The position numbers were made by a program, and so were the translations under genes. Positions 13,250 to 26,188 of a DNA stretch of 64,000 nt are shown here, piece after piece (the stretch's first letter is position 1; each line of letters begins with the position of its first letter). The DNA lies in the NCBI GenBank assembly GCA_009746045.1, contig RPFO01000213.1:288564-352563 (forward strand), given 5' to 3'. Below the pieces are notes generated by a model, which was not told where the DNA came from, ran no database searches, and saw only the letters and a program-made list of their open reading frames with translations. This DNA is from Mesostigma viride. Lineage: Eukaryota; Streptophyta; Mesostigmatophyceae; Mesostigmatales; Mesostigmataceae.

Positions 13250-14659
13250 CTAAGTGAGTGAGTGAGTGAGTGAGTGAGTGAGTGAGTGAGTGAGTGAGTG
13301 AGTGAGTGAGTGAGTGAGTGAGTGAGTGAGTGAGTGAGTGAGTGAGTGAGTGAGTGAGTGAGTGAGTGAGTGAGTGAGTGAGTGAGTGAGTGAGTGAGTG
13401 AGTGAGTGAGTGAGTGAGTGAGTGAGTGAGTGAGTGAGTGAGTGAGTGAGTGAGTGAGTGAGTGAGTGAGTGAGTGAGTGAGTGAGTGAGTGAGTGAGTG
13501 AGTGAGTGAGTGAGTGAGTGAGTGAGTGAGTGAGTGAGTGAGTGAGTGAGTGAGTGAGTGAGTGAGTGAGTGAGTGAGTGAGTGAGTGAGTGAGTGAGTG
13601 AGTGAGTGAGTGAGTGAGTGAGTGAGTGAGTGAGTGAGTGAGTGAGTGAGTGAGTGAGTGAGTGAGTGAGTGAGTGAGTGAGTGAGTGAGTGAGTGAGTG
13701 AGTGAGTGAGTGAGTGAGTGAGTGAGTGAGTGAGTGAGTGAGTGAGTGAGTGAGTGAGTGAGTGAGTGAGTGAGTGAGTGAGTGAGTGAGTGAGTGAGTG
13801 AGTGAGTGAGTGAGTGAGTGAGTGAGTGAGTGAGTGAGTGAGTGAGTGAGTGAGTGAGTGAGTGAGTGAGTGAGTGAGTGAGTGAGTGAGTGATCGAGTG
13901 AGTGAGTGAGTGAGTGAGTGAGTGAGTGAGTGAGTGAGTGAGTGAGTGAGTGAGTGAGTGAGTGAGTGAGTGAGTGAGTGAGTGAGTGAGTGAGTGAGTG
14001 AGTGAGTGAGTGAGTGAGTGAGTGAGTGAGTGAGTGAGTGAGTGAGTGAGTGAGTGAGTGAGTGAGTGAGTGAGTGAGTGAGTGAGTGAGTGAGTGAGTG
14101 AGTGAGTGAGTGAGTGAGTGAGTGAGTGAGTGAGTGAGTGAGTGAGTGAGTGAGTGAGTGAGTGAGTGAGTGAGTGAGTGAGTGAGTGAGTGAGTGAGTG
14201 AGTGAGTGAGTGAGTGAGTGAGTGAGTGAGTGAGTGAGTGAGTGAGTGAGTGAGTGAGTGAGTGAGTGAGTGAGTGAGTGAGTGAGTGAGTGAGTGAGTG
14301 AGTGAGTGAGTGAGTGAGTGAGTGAGTGAGTGAGTGAGTGAGTGAGTGAGTGAGTGAGTGAGTGAGTGAGTGAGTGAGTGAGTGAGTGAGTGAGTGAGTG
14401 AGTGAGTGAGTGAGTGAGTGAGTGAGTGAGTGAGTGAGTGAGTGAGTGAGTGAGTGAGTGAGTGAGTGAGTGAGTGAGTGAGTGAGTGAGTGAGTGAGTG
14501 AGTGAGTGAGTGAGTGAGTGAGTGAGTGAGTGAGTGAGTGAGTGAGTGAGTGAGTGAGTGAGTGAGTGAGTGAGTGAGTGAGTGAGTGAGTGAGTGAGTG
14601 AGTGAGTGAGTGAGTGAGTGAGTGATCGAGTGAGTGAGTGAGTGAGTGAGTGAGTGAGT
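13250..14659. repeat. (TGAG)n satellite, about 1.4 kb
   Basis: Roughly 350 near-perfect TGAG units. The only interruptions I see are two identical TGATCGAG variants at about 13891 and 14623, 732 bp apart, which suggests an internal duplication of 183 units. The long Thr-His-Ser-Leu frames on the minus strand are simple translations of the repeat and not proteins. Confidence 0.97.
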
Positions 14660-17137
<2,478 letters not shown>

Positions 17138-17138
17138 G

Positions 17139-17234
<96 letters not shown>

Positions 17235-17351
17235 TGAGTGGTGGGTGGGTGGGTGGGTGGGTGGGTGGGTGGGTGGTGGGTGGGTGGGTGGGTGGGTGGG
17301 TGGGTGGGTGGGTGGGTGGGTGGGTGGGTGGGTGGGTGGGTGGGTGGGTGG
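17138..17351. repeat. (TGCG)n then (TGGG)n array
   Basis: About 24 TGCG units, then TGGG units with two TGG phase slips. The last bases GGTGG (17347-17351) are the left copy of the copia-1 target duplication. Confidence 0.95.
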
Positions 17352-17833
17352 AGTTGGTTGGAGACCCATCTAGGGTCCACATGGGTCCTCAGAGATAGAG
17401 GATCTTGTACAGATTACTACAATATACTTTATTGTAGTATTGGGCCAATGGCTGTACTTCACTAGTACTCGCCAATGGGATAACGCCACGTAGAATATGT
17501 GGGCGTCTCCCAGGCCTCCACGTCACCGGCTGGTCAAGGGCCGGTGTAGTACTGTCAATAGGACTGAGCCGACTATCGGCCTATTATGTATGCGCATCTG
17601 CCTTGGTACCTCCTAGAGGATTCTAGAAGTATCTAACACGCGGCATGCACTGAACTACACGGAATGCATGTCCACGTAGGATATTCAGCAAGACTGATGA
17701 AGGTGCCAAGCGCAATAGAATATATGCGCAACGAAGACGAATTATGCAGCAACGACAATAACGTATGAGAACAATAAACACAACGTTCATTTCATGCTTT
17801 CTGATTTACATCGCATTCCATTTATTTGCAACT
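17352..17833 (+). repeat. copia-1 5' LTR
   Basis: 482 bp, direct copy at 23325-23806. Bounded by AGTT...AACT, not TG...CA. It contains a TATATG at about 17721 and an AATAAA polyadenylation-type signal at 17773-17778. Only 13 nt separate its end from the gag ATG. I see no TGG-type primer binding site there. The first internal bases (TGTATTC) resemble those of copia-2 (CGTATTA), so priming may use an internal tRNA fragment. Confidence 0.92.
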
Positions 17834-17846
17834 TGTATTCATTGCA

Positions 17847-19088
17847 ATGTCTTCGGACGACAATCTTTCAGAGCAGAGGTCTGGCCCTGGTGAGCACGGA
17901 CCGGCTCAATTTTCTGTCGACCCTGGCCCAGGCGAGCACAGGGATGACAATAAGAATATGTCCGACCAGCCCCGGGAGGAGGGCTGCGGGCAGGGAAGTA
18001 CTAGTAGTGACAACCAGCGTGCGCGTGATAAGGTGCTTCGGCGGGAGACCTTGCTTCAAGAGGCGAAGCTGCTGTCGGCAATCAAGAAATGGGTTCCAGC
18101 CCCGCTGGTGCCTGGTGCTATTCAAGCAGACCGGGATCGCTTTGTAAGCTCTCTTGGGCCGTTTTTCCGCAGGCTCGCGGGCAACCGAGACATCATTCCG
18201 GACTGGCTGGAGTTTCTTCGTGGAACCCCGCTGGGAGACCGCGAGAAAAACCACCCAGAGTGGATTTCGCTGCTGGATAGAGCACAGCGTCTGCGGTGGT
18301 CGCCGTTCGAGTTTCTGCGCCGAGCGAGGGAGACTTTTCTTCGTTCTATCACTGCCAAAACCTGCGACGAGATCGAGGAATTTGTAGATGCAAAGCCGAA
18401 GCCCGGGCAGACCATCATCGAGCACCTCAACTCTTACTACGACATGCTGGAGAAGCAGGGGCTCCGGTGGCCTGACGAGGCGGTGAATCTCCGATGGATC
18501 CAAAACTGTGCTCTGTCCGAATCCGAGAAGCGGAATTTGGTCGCCAACTGCCGCGGTTACCTGTGCGACACTCACCGATGCAGAGCTCACCTCAAGGAGC
18601 TCCTGACGAATCAAACCCGTGTTTCCAGAGAAGGAGGTGCCGCGGAGGTGCCTCGTGTCGCCATGGTGATGGAGCAGCAACGGGAAATCTTCTGCTACAA
18701 CTGCGGGCAGCCCGGGCACACACGCCGCGCATGTAAGGGTAAGGTTGTCGCTAATTCTGAGTCCTTCCCTCCCTGCACTTTCTGTAATAGGACTAACCAT
18801 CTGGCTAAGGATTGCTACTTTCGCAAGTGCAAGTCTTGTGGCAATTCTGGACATGATGCGTCTGCCTGCAGGAGCAAGGCGGGCGCTGGACCCAAGGATA
18901 CCCAGATGGAGGTCCTCAAGCTGCTGCAGCAGATCTCCCAAGCCGTCAAGAGCGGTGCCCTTCGTGGTGGCGACGCTTCTCAGCCGCGTGGTGGTGACGC
19001 TTCCCAGCCGCGTGGTGGTGATGCTTCTCAGCCGCGGGGTGGCAATACCTCTCGTGGCCGCAAGAGGAAGCAGCAGCAGAAAAACTAG
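17847..19088 (+). CDS. gag: copia-1 Gag polyprotein
   Basis: Nucleocapsid/capsid-like protein of 413 aa. The ATG at 17847 is preferred over upstream non-ATG codons that lie in the LTR. The N-terminal two thirds is a helical gag-like domain. Three CCHC zinc knuckles follow from about residue 283: CYNCGQPGHTRRAC, CTFCNRTNHLAKDC and CKSCGNSGHDASAC, all C-x2-C-x4-H-x4-C, which would bind RNA during packaging. The C-terminus has three tandem RGGDASQP-like repeats and a basic tail. It ends at a TAG at 19086, immediately after a GAAAAAC string. The -1 frame is open from there into pol, so a Gag-Pol fusion by -1 frameshifting is possible. No aspartic protease motif follows the knuckles, unlike standard copia. 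Confidence 0.93.
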   Translation: MSSDDNLSEQRSGPGEHGPAQFSVDPGPGEHRDDNKNMSDQPREEGCGQGSTSSDNQRARDKVLRRETLLQEAKLLSAIKKWVPAPLVPGAIQADRDRFVSSLGPFFRRLAGNRDIIPDWLEFLRGTPLGDREKNHPEWISLLDRAQRLRWSPFEFLRRARETFLRSITAKTCDEIEEFVDAKPKPGQTIIEHLNSYYDMLEKQGLRWPDEAVNLRWIQNCALSESEKRNLVANCRGYLCDTHRCRAHLKELLTNQTRVSREGGAAEVPRVAMVMEQQREIFCYNCGQPGHTRRACKGKVVANSESFPPCTFCNRTNHLAKDCYFRKCKSCGNSGHDASACRSKAGAGPKDTQMEVLKLLQQISQAVKSGALRGGDASQPRGGDASQPRGGDASQPRGGNTSRGRKRKQQQKN

Positions 19089-19126
19089 ATGATCCTCTCT
19101 GTTTATATAACCCCTACAGCGTCCTT

Positions 19127-22100
19127 ATGGATGCTGATGAGAGTGGACTCATGGCAGATGAGGCCTGCCAGGTGGTAGGGGCTCCAGCAGTAACCCCTAC
19201 TGACCGTAAAGCTGCCCCAGTGAGCAGCAGTAAAAGTGCCCCTGTTTGTGGCATTCCTATCCATGCCTGGAATAAAAAGAGTACCCCAGAGGGAACTCTT
19301 CCTGTAAATAATACATGTGGATCTGCTCCTGGTTGTAGACAGATGCCACATGGTGTTGCCCAGGTGAGCAACGTATCTGTGAACAATACATGTGGTGCAG
19401 CTCCTGTTTGTAGCCAAGCACCCATTGATATTGTTAACAGTCAAGCTCCTCAGAGCAATAATCCTTGTTATATTGATAATAAAAACTTGGACTCTTGCTC
19501 TGCCAGGAACGTGGATGCCCGTCCATGTCCTGAAGAGCCTGAGCCTAATGATTGTATTAATCTTAGGACTCTGGCTAAGAGTTTGCATGATGCCTGTGGC
19601 CATGGAAACAATGCCATTAGGCTTGTTCAAGCCATTAATAACAAGGCTCTCTGGCAGGCTTATCAAGATGTCAGAGAACATTGTGTGTGCCAATTGTGTG
19701 CTAACAAGCCTTCCAAACGTCATGCAAAGCATCCTGCAGATGGTAGGGGTAATCTACAAGCTGATATCCTCTACTTCACCAATTACAGGCAATTGCCTTA
19801 CTTGGTGGCTGTGGATGAATGGTCAGGCTACATTGGAATTGAACCTATGGCAGCAGGGGATGAGAATACTCTCCATGCCGCAGTTCTTGTTATTCTGCAG
19901 AAGTTTGCAGTTATTCATAAGCTGCAGATGGACTTGCAGTTTAACTGCCTGACCAAATACTCTGATCTGCCTTTCCTAAGGATTGTGGGTCGTGAAGATC
20001 ACCAAGCCCAAGGCAAGGTTGACAGATATATACAGGAGCTTAAGAAGTTGGTAATATCCGGGGACTATCCTGAGATGTTTAAACCAACTTTTGCTGTCAG
20101 GTGTTTGGGTGCTGCAAAAGTGGAAAACACCATGAACAACCGTTTTCATACTATCAAGGTGCGTGGTGTTCCACGGCTGGTCTCACCTCGTGGACTAGCA
20201 GGTGGCCTCTACCCTGATGACATCATGCAGGCATGGAGTAAGCAGAGGTGGGCACAGTATGCTCATCTCTGTGAAAAGGATAAACAGAGAGGAGAATCAT
20301 TAAAATTTGAGGTGGGAGACCAGGTGATCTTCCACAAAGAAAATGCTCCTGGTAAACGTGGTTATTGGCAGGGTCCAGGGACCATAACCTCAGTTGACCT
20401 GGAGATGAAAACTGCTGATGTGGTCTGGAATGGGACCACTTATCATCTGGCTTGGAATAGATTGAAGAGAGATCCAATGAACGTTCAAGAAAATCCCCTG
20501 GAAATTATGGCCCCTGAAGAGGCACTTGGATCTCCCAATCTTTCCTGTCCACCTTTGGCCAGTGAACAGGCTGGACTCCAACTACCAGAAAGGGCGGCCT
20601 CCCATCAACTGGAGCCTACTACTCAGCAAGCTCAGCCTAAGACATTGACTGGGATATCACAGGATGATATGGATGAAGCTGACTTGTTGGATAATAGGGT
20701 GTCTGATCAGCACCGGAAGCTCCGGCCGTTGGAACATGGGCTTGAGACCCCTGGGCAGGTGGATAACATATTTCAGTCTGAACAGCCAAAGCTTGGATCC
20801 AATTACCCTGGTAATAAGCCATTGCCCTTGGAGACTGATGGGATTCCAGCCCAAGGAAGACAAGCTGAGGAGGGGTTGTCCAGGTTGAACACTCAGCTCG
20901 GCAAGAGAGGCAATCCTCAAGAGCTTCGGGATATTGTAAAGAAGCTCAAGCCCTCACTAAAGATTGCCAAAATAACTTCTCTTCTAGAGAAGGGCATGGA
21001 CCTTGATGGCTTTGATGTGGATACCAAAGCAGAGGTCTCTGTCACCTCGCCCTTTAATGCTTTGCTGGATAAGTATTCCCTTGAACCCAGTCCATGGACT
21101 ATTGTCCAAGACTTTGCGGGTAACACTGATCATCAAGTTCTTGGGAATATCACTATCCCATTCTTGGGTGAGTCTTTGACACTTTGTGTTGTTGATGGCT
21201 ATAAGGGACCCACTCTCATTGGCCAGCCATTCTTGGTGACTCCCGGTGTTACCATTGTTGATGGCCCCAATAACACAAAGAGTCTCCTAAAAACCCATTG
21301 TGACCCAATTCCTCTGGAATCATTCAGATGTCTCTTGCCTCTTGAAATGTTCCAGAAGGCAAATTGGAAGACCGCCTGTGTCGGTTCAATAAAAGGAGCA
21401 GAATGGGGAAGGGATATACCCCCAGCTTCTGAGCTGGTAGAACCCGCCCAGCTCAGTGTGACTTCTCTTGGTCTCACAAAAAGGTCATTTGCTGCTCATA
21501 GCCCCATGTCCTTTGATGATGTAGACCTGGATTGTCACACTTTCGCTGGCCTTGAGGCCTGGCGAGTAGCATTGGCGCGTGCGCTCCAGGAGTGGCAAAC
21601 GCTGGATGTTTTTGAAGGCATTTCAGAACCTCCACCCAATGCTCAAATGCTTCAGTTGCGTTTTGTATGCAAGATGAAGAGCAAGCTTGGTGAGCCTCCC
21701 ATACCAAACGCACGTCCAGTCGTGACCCAGTTCCATGGTACTACAGACTTTGATAAGGAGGAGCTGTACACTCCTGGCCTGTCACATCCTGTTCTCAGGC
21801 TTATTCTTAGTCTGTACCTTGGTGCTTTGGACTATGGCTTGGATTATGGAGCAGAAATTGATGACTTCACCAGGGCCTTTTTGCATGGTGATCCTCAGGT
21901 GGCCAGAGCCACTTGGCAAGCTCAAAGACCCTGTTGTGTTAAGACCCCAGCATGCTGGATAGCTGAAGTAGGTCATCCCTACATGCAGCCTAAAGTGGGC
22001 TGGGAAGGACTGGTCAGCAGTCCAGTCATCTGGTATGAAACCATTGCTCCTGCCATCCAGGAGAGATGTCAGATGCAACAATCTCATCTTGCTTATTGTC

Positions 22101-23056
22101 TCTTTGTGGGGCAATCCAAAGGACAACCCACCTGGGCTACCTTACATGGAGATGATATGCAACGCATTGGTCCCAAGGGATGGTTGAATGAGACCTATAA
22201 AAGGCTCAATGACAAGTCCCCTATTGGTACCAGAGCATGGTTTAGTAAAAACAGCCAGGTACCTTACTGTGGCATTGGCTGTACCCTTTTCCAGGATGAC
22301 AAAGGATGGCATCTTAAGCTGCAATCGGCGAAGGGGTATAAAGAAAAAGTAATAACTCAGTTGCCCAAGAGAGTAACTGAGGAGAATGCCCCTACGGTTA
22401 AAGGTCAACTGGGTTGGCTGGCTGCCACAACTAACCCTGACCTGGCAGTACAGAGTAGGATGCCAGACTCTGTTGTTGTAGGAGAAGGAAGGAGGCGCCT
22501 GGAGAGCTGCCTCAATGAATCTCCTGACTTGGTGTTGTCCGGTGTAGACTGGCATGGGCGCATCATCATAGACGCCTACACAGATGCTAGCCAAGAGTCT
22601 AGATCTGCCAACAAGATTGGTGCCAGAGCCGGATGCCTGATCACCATCAGGAATGAAGGCAAACAGCCCTCGTTGGTATACTGGTCCAGTAACCTTCAGA
22701 GGAGGCGGTTTGCTGGCATTGACACCGCTGAGTGCAGGGCATACGCCATGTGCATTCGCGATGCCATATACATAAGAGAGCTACTCTTATGGTGTCTGAG
22801 TCAGATAAGACCTCAACCCGTGATTGATGTCAGGGTTTATTGTGATAATAAGCCCGTGGTCTCTTTTATCAAGAATGAGAGGGCCACTACTACTGACTTG
22901 GACTACCTTGTGGCAAAGGAGTTGTCCAGCCACTGTATAACCATACATCTGCCAGGACACTCAAATCCTGCTGATGCTATGACCAAGCTTCCACGACTGG
23001 CCCTTAATGGGTACCAGTTGCTGCGGTCCATGATGGCTGGGAAACCCTTGTCATGA
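19127..23056 (+). CDS. pol: copia-1 Pol: integrase, retropepsin-like, reverse transcriptase, RNase H
   Basis: 1,309 aa from the first ATG; the frame is open upstream into the end of gag in the -1 register. Integrase: HHCC-like zinc motif (LHDACGH ... HCVCQLC), catalytic Asp213 and Asp269, and Asp299 at the position where copia-2 has Glu (QGKVDRYIQEL here). A retropepsin-like segment follows at about residues 625-710: VDTKAEVSV around Asp632, later TLIGQPFL, which mimics the usual LLG-D-FL element. Reverse transcriptase: IDDFTRAFLHG (block A) and LHGDDM with Asp1009/Asp1010. RNase H: YTDAS, AECRA, YCDNK and NPADAMTKL. Protease after integrase is not the textbook order. The catalytic motif reads D-T-K instead of D-T-G, so protease activity is uncertain. 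Confidence 0.92.
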   Translation: MDADESGLMADEACQVVGAPAVTPTDRKAAPVSSSKSAPVCGIPIHAWNKKSTPEGTLPVNNTCGSAPGCRQMPHGVAQVSNVSVNNTCGAAPVCSQAPIDIVNSQAPQSNNPCYIDNKNLDSCSARNVDARPCPEEPEPNDCINLRTLAKSLHDACGHGNNAIRLVQAINNKALWQAYQDVREHCVCQLCANKPSKRHAKHPADGRGNLQADILYFTNYRQLPYLVAVDEWSGYIGIEPMAAGDENTLHAAVLVILQKFAVIHKLQMDLQFNCLTKYSDLPFLRIVGREDHQAQGKVDRYIQELKKLVISGDYPEMFKPTFAVRCLGAAKVENTMNNRFHTIKVRGVPRLVSPRGLAGGLYPDDIMQAWSKQRWAQYAHLCEKDKQRGESLKFEVGDQVIFHKENAPGKRGYWQGPGTITSVDLEMKTADVVWNGTTYHLAWNRLKRDPMNVQENPLEIMAPEEALGSPNLSCPPLASEQAGLQLPERAASHQLEPTTQQAQPKTLTGISQDDMDEADLLDNRVSDQHRKLRPLEHGLETPGQVDNIFQSEQPKLGSNYPGNKPLPLETDGIPAQGRQAEEGLSRLNTQLGKRGNPQELRDIVKKLKPSLKIAKITSLLEKGMDLDGFDVDTKAEVSVTSPFNALLDKYSLEPSPWTIVQDFAGNTDHQVLGNITIPFLGESLTLCVVDGYKGPTLIGQPFLVTPGVTIVDGPNNTKSLLKTHCDPIPLESFRCLLPLEMFQKANWKTACVGSIKGAEWGRDIPPASELVEPAQLSVTSLGLTKRSFAAHSPMSFDDVDLDCHTFAGLEAWRVALARALQEWQTLDVFEGISEPPPNAQMLQLRFVCKMKSKLGEPPIPNARPVVTQFHGTTDFDKEELYTPGLSHPVLRLILSLYLGALDYGLDYGAEIDDFTRAFLHGDPQVARATWQAQRPCCVKTPACWIAEVGHPYMQPKVGWEGLVSSPVIWYETIAPAIQERCQMQQSHLAYCLFVGQSKGQPTWATLHGDDMQRIGPKGWLNETYKRLNDKSPIGTRAWFSKNSQVPYCGIGCTLFQDDKGWHLKLQSAKGYKEKVITQLPKRVTEENAPTVKGQLGWLAATTNPDLAVQSRMPDSVVVGEGRRRLESCLNESPDLVLSGVDWHGRIIIDAYTDASQESRSANKIGARAGCLITIRNEGKQPSLVYWSSNLQRRRFAGIDTAECRAYAMCIRDAIYIRELLLWCLSQIRPQPVIDVRVYCDNKPVVSFIKNERATTTDLDYLVAKELSSHCITIHLPGHSNPADAMTKLPRLALNGYQLLRSMMAGKPLS

Positions 23057-23306
23057 GGAGTAATCTGGGAGCCTGAGCCTAATGCTCCTCCTGTAGGTTT
23101 TTATCCCCCTGGAGGTTTTGTCCTCTCTGGAGAAGAGGTTTTCCTTCAGATTTGGGTTTTCCCTACAGCAGGTTACACCAACCATGCAATGATGAGATGC
23201 AAACTCCATAAGACCCAAGTGAGTCCCCATTGCCCACATATGTGAAAGTGAACTGGCCAGGTGCGGCCGAACATCAATGAATACATCTAAGCCTTATCAC
23301 TTTCAC

Positions 23307-23320
23307 AAGGGAAAGAATGG
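23307..23320 (+). other. copia-1 polypurine tract
   Basis: AAGGGAAAGAATGG lies four bases before the 3' LTR, the position expected for plus-strand priming. Confidence 0.7.
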
Positions 23321-23324
23321 CTGG

Positions 23325-23806
23325 AGTTGGTTGGAGACCCATCTAGGGTCCACATGGGTCCTCAGAGATAGAGGATCTTGTACAGATTACTACAATATAC
23401 TTTATTGTAGTATTGGGCCAATGGCTGTACTTCACTAGTACTCGCCAATGGGATAACGCCACGTAGAATATGTGGGCGTCTCCCAGGCCTCCACGTCACC
23501 GGCTGGTCAAGGGCCGGTGTAGTACTGTCAATAGGACTGAGCCGACTATCGGCCTATTATGTATGCGCATCTGCCTTGGTACCTCCTAGAGGATTCTAGA
23601 AGTATCTAACACGCGGCATGCACTGAACTACACGGAATGCATGTCCACGTAGGATATTCAGCAAGACTGATGAAGGTGCCAAGCGCAATAGAATATATGC
23701 GCAACGAAGACGAATTATGCAGCAACGACAATAACGTATGAGAACAATAAACACAACGTTCATTTCATGCTTTCTGATTTACATCGCATTCCATTTATTT
23801 GCAACT
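23325..23806 (+). repeat. copia-1 3' LTR
   Basis: 482-bp copy of the 5' LTR. I see no differences by eye. Followed by GGTGG, matching the five bases before the 5' LTR. Confidence 0.92.
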
Positions 23807-23811
23807 GGTGG

Positions 23812-24133
23812 GTGGAGTTAGAATATTGCGGCGTCAATATTCTGATCACTCTTGAAGGAATAGTGCCGGGTGCCAGAGCCTAGAGAGCGCAGGGCTAATT
23901 GCGCGGCCCAGGGGCCGGAGGCGTAATTAGGCTTATTTACGGAGGCCAGGGGGCCGGCGTAATTAGTCTGCGGAGGCTGGGAATTCGTGAGTGCGCGGGC
24001 TGGCAGTGGGCTAGCGGCGAGCGAACGATCCTCTTCCCGCGTGTCAAATTTATGTTAAGCAGTTAGCCGGGCTAATTGCTTAACATAAATGCAAGCAGGG
24101 GCAGATGGGCGAATGCTCAAGACTACCCTCTCA
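23812..24133. other. Unique spacer with long perfect-type hairpin
   Basis: A 320-bp non-satellite island between copia-1 and the next (TGGG)n array. 24048-24068 and 24070-24090 form 21-bp inverted arms (TTTATGTTAAGCA and TGCTTAACATAAA, then TTAGCC/GGCTAA) with one mismatch and a one-base centre. No open frame. Several GGGGCCGG and GTAATTAG motifs recur. Confidence 0.75.
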
Positions 24134-24932
<799 letters not shown>

Positions 24933-25238
24933 TTTTGTGAGCTCACGCTCGTCCTATCTATGACCTGCGGAAGTCTCAAAGGGGGAGGGGAGGCCGCAGT
25001 AGACAGGTCTGACTTGGTGGTACGAGGGGGGGGGGGTACGGTAGTTCGTGGGGGGGACGGTACTGTGTACCGGGTCCAATTTGTTTGTGGACCGGGGGCA
25101 GTCCTGTGGACCAGGGGCGGCGCGGCGCCACTGGCCTGGTTTTGGCCAGTGGGCTGGCGTCCGCCACCCCACCTACGACTAGGTAGACGGTGGATACTTA
25201 GGGTTGTGGCGGGGCAACAACCACTCCTCTTTGCAGCT
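24933..25238 (+). repeat. SDR-B A1 repeat
   Basis: Direct copy of A2 at 26397-26703 and, on the other strand, of the ~300-bp repeats of SDR-A. It contains runs of nine or more G in which the copies differ in length. Confidence 0.85.
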
Positions 25239-26188
25239 GTGTCGACGGCCCACTGACGGCGTGTGTGCACTGCTATGGCGGTGCCGAATGTAAATCACAG
25301 CTACCGGCCTCCGAATTATTATTCGGGGGCCTGGTTTATTTAAGGTTATGACGGCTGCGCGACGGGGGTCGGCAGCACCCCAAGAACTTGCCGTTCGAAG
25401 TGCAGGCGGTAGCTGCCAGTGCCAGATTGTTTTATTTTTGCTCGCCCGTTGTACTCGCCACCCCGAGCTCGCGGGAGGGGTCTGGATAGACGCGGGAGTG
25501 ACTCTTGATCGGACAACTAAAGCGGGGCAGTCGTGGTGCTAGGGTGGCAACAGCTACAGGCGGAGGGGGAATACGCCGCAGGCAAGTTCGTTGTGTATCG
25601 AATGCGCTGGGCCTGGCTAATAAATATCGTCAAGAATAGTGCATGAGCGCGCTATACGAGCATGGGAAGAAGGGGGAATCGAGCCCCCAGGCCAGCACAG
25701 GAGCCAGGTGCATGGCTGCAGCCCCAGCGCCAGGGGGGGCAGCATCCTAAACAGCCTAACATTTCCTCGTGCCAAGTGAGGCGACAGCGGCCGGCGGCCA
25801 GGGCGGAATGGCGGGGTCGTTGCCGCGTAATTTAAGCGGGGACGAGTTGTTGGGACTGACGGTGCACAGCGGGGAAGGGGAAGGATGTTAGGGCGGGGCG
25901 ATAGCGGATCCCAGACGCAGCTGCGTCATTGTAGTGCCGGGGGTGCTATGCCTGTGAAGAAAGGTGTACAAAGAATTGCCGAACCTTCAGGGGTGGCTGC
26001 CGAGGGCAGTGCCCACATGGGTGAGAACCCCCCCGTAGTGGGGGGTCCCTACGCGGGGATACTTTTGGCTTCCCCCTTGTATTGCCGCCTGGTTTAATGG
26101 AAGCACTGGTAGCGGCAGGGGACAAGGGGGGCGACGAGAAGTCTGGGCCATACGACAGCTTGCGGCCAAGTGGCCAGGTAGTGGGTAC

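Larger units (their letters stand above)
17352..23806 (+). mobile_element. copia-1: intact Ty1/copia-like LTR retrotransposon
   Basis: 6,455 bp with two apparently identical 482-bp LTRs, gag, pol and a purine-rich tract before the 3' LTR. LTR ends are AGTTGGTT...TTGCAACT. Flanking GGTGG on both sides (17347-17351 and 23807-23811) fits a 5-bp target duplication, although it lies in (TGGG)n and is therefore weaker evidence than usual. Identical LTRs and two long open frames indicate a recent insertion. Integrase precedes reverse transcriptase, as in Ty1/copia and unlike Ty3/gypsy. Confidence 0.93.

Noticed and set aside
25660-25720. tRNA gene suggested by GGGGGAATCGAGCCCCC (T-arm-like on the minus strand)
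   Set aside because: No matching acceptor, D arm or anticodon arm can be placed at the proper distances; it lies in the interior of SDR-B.
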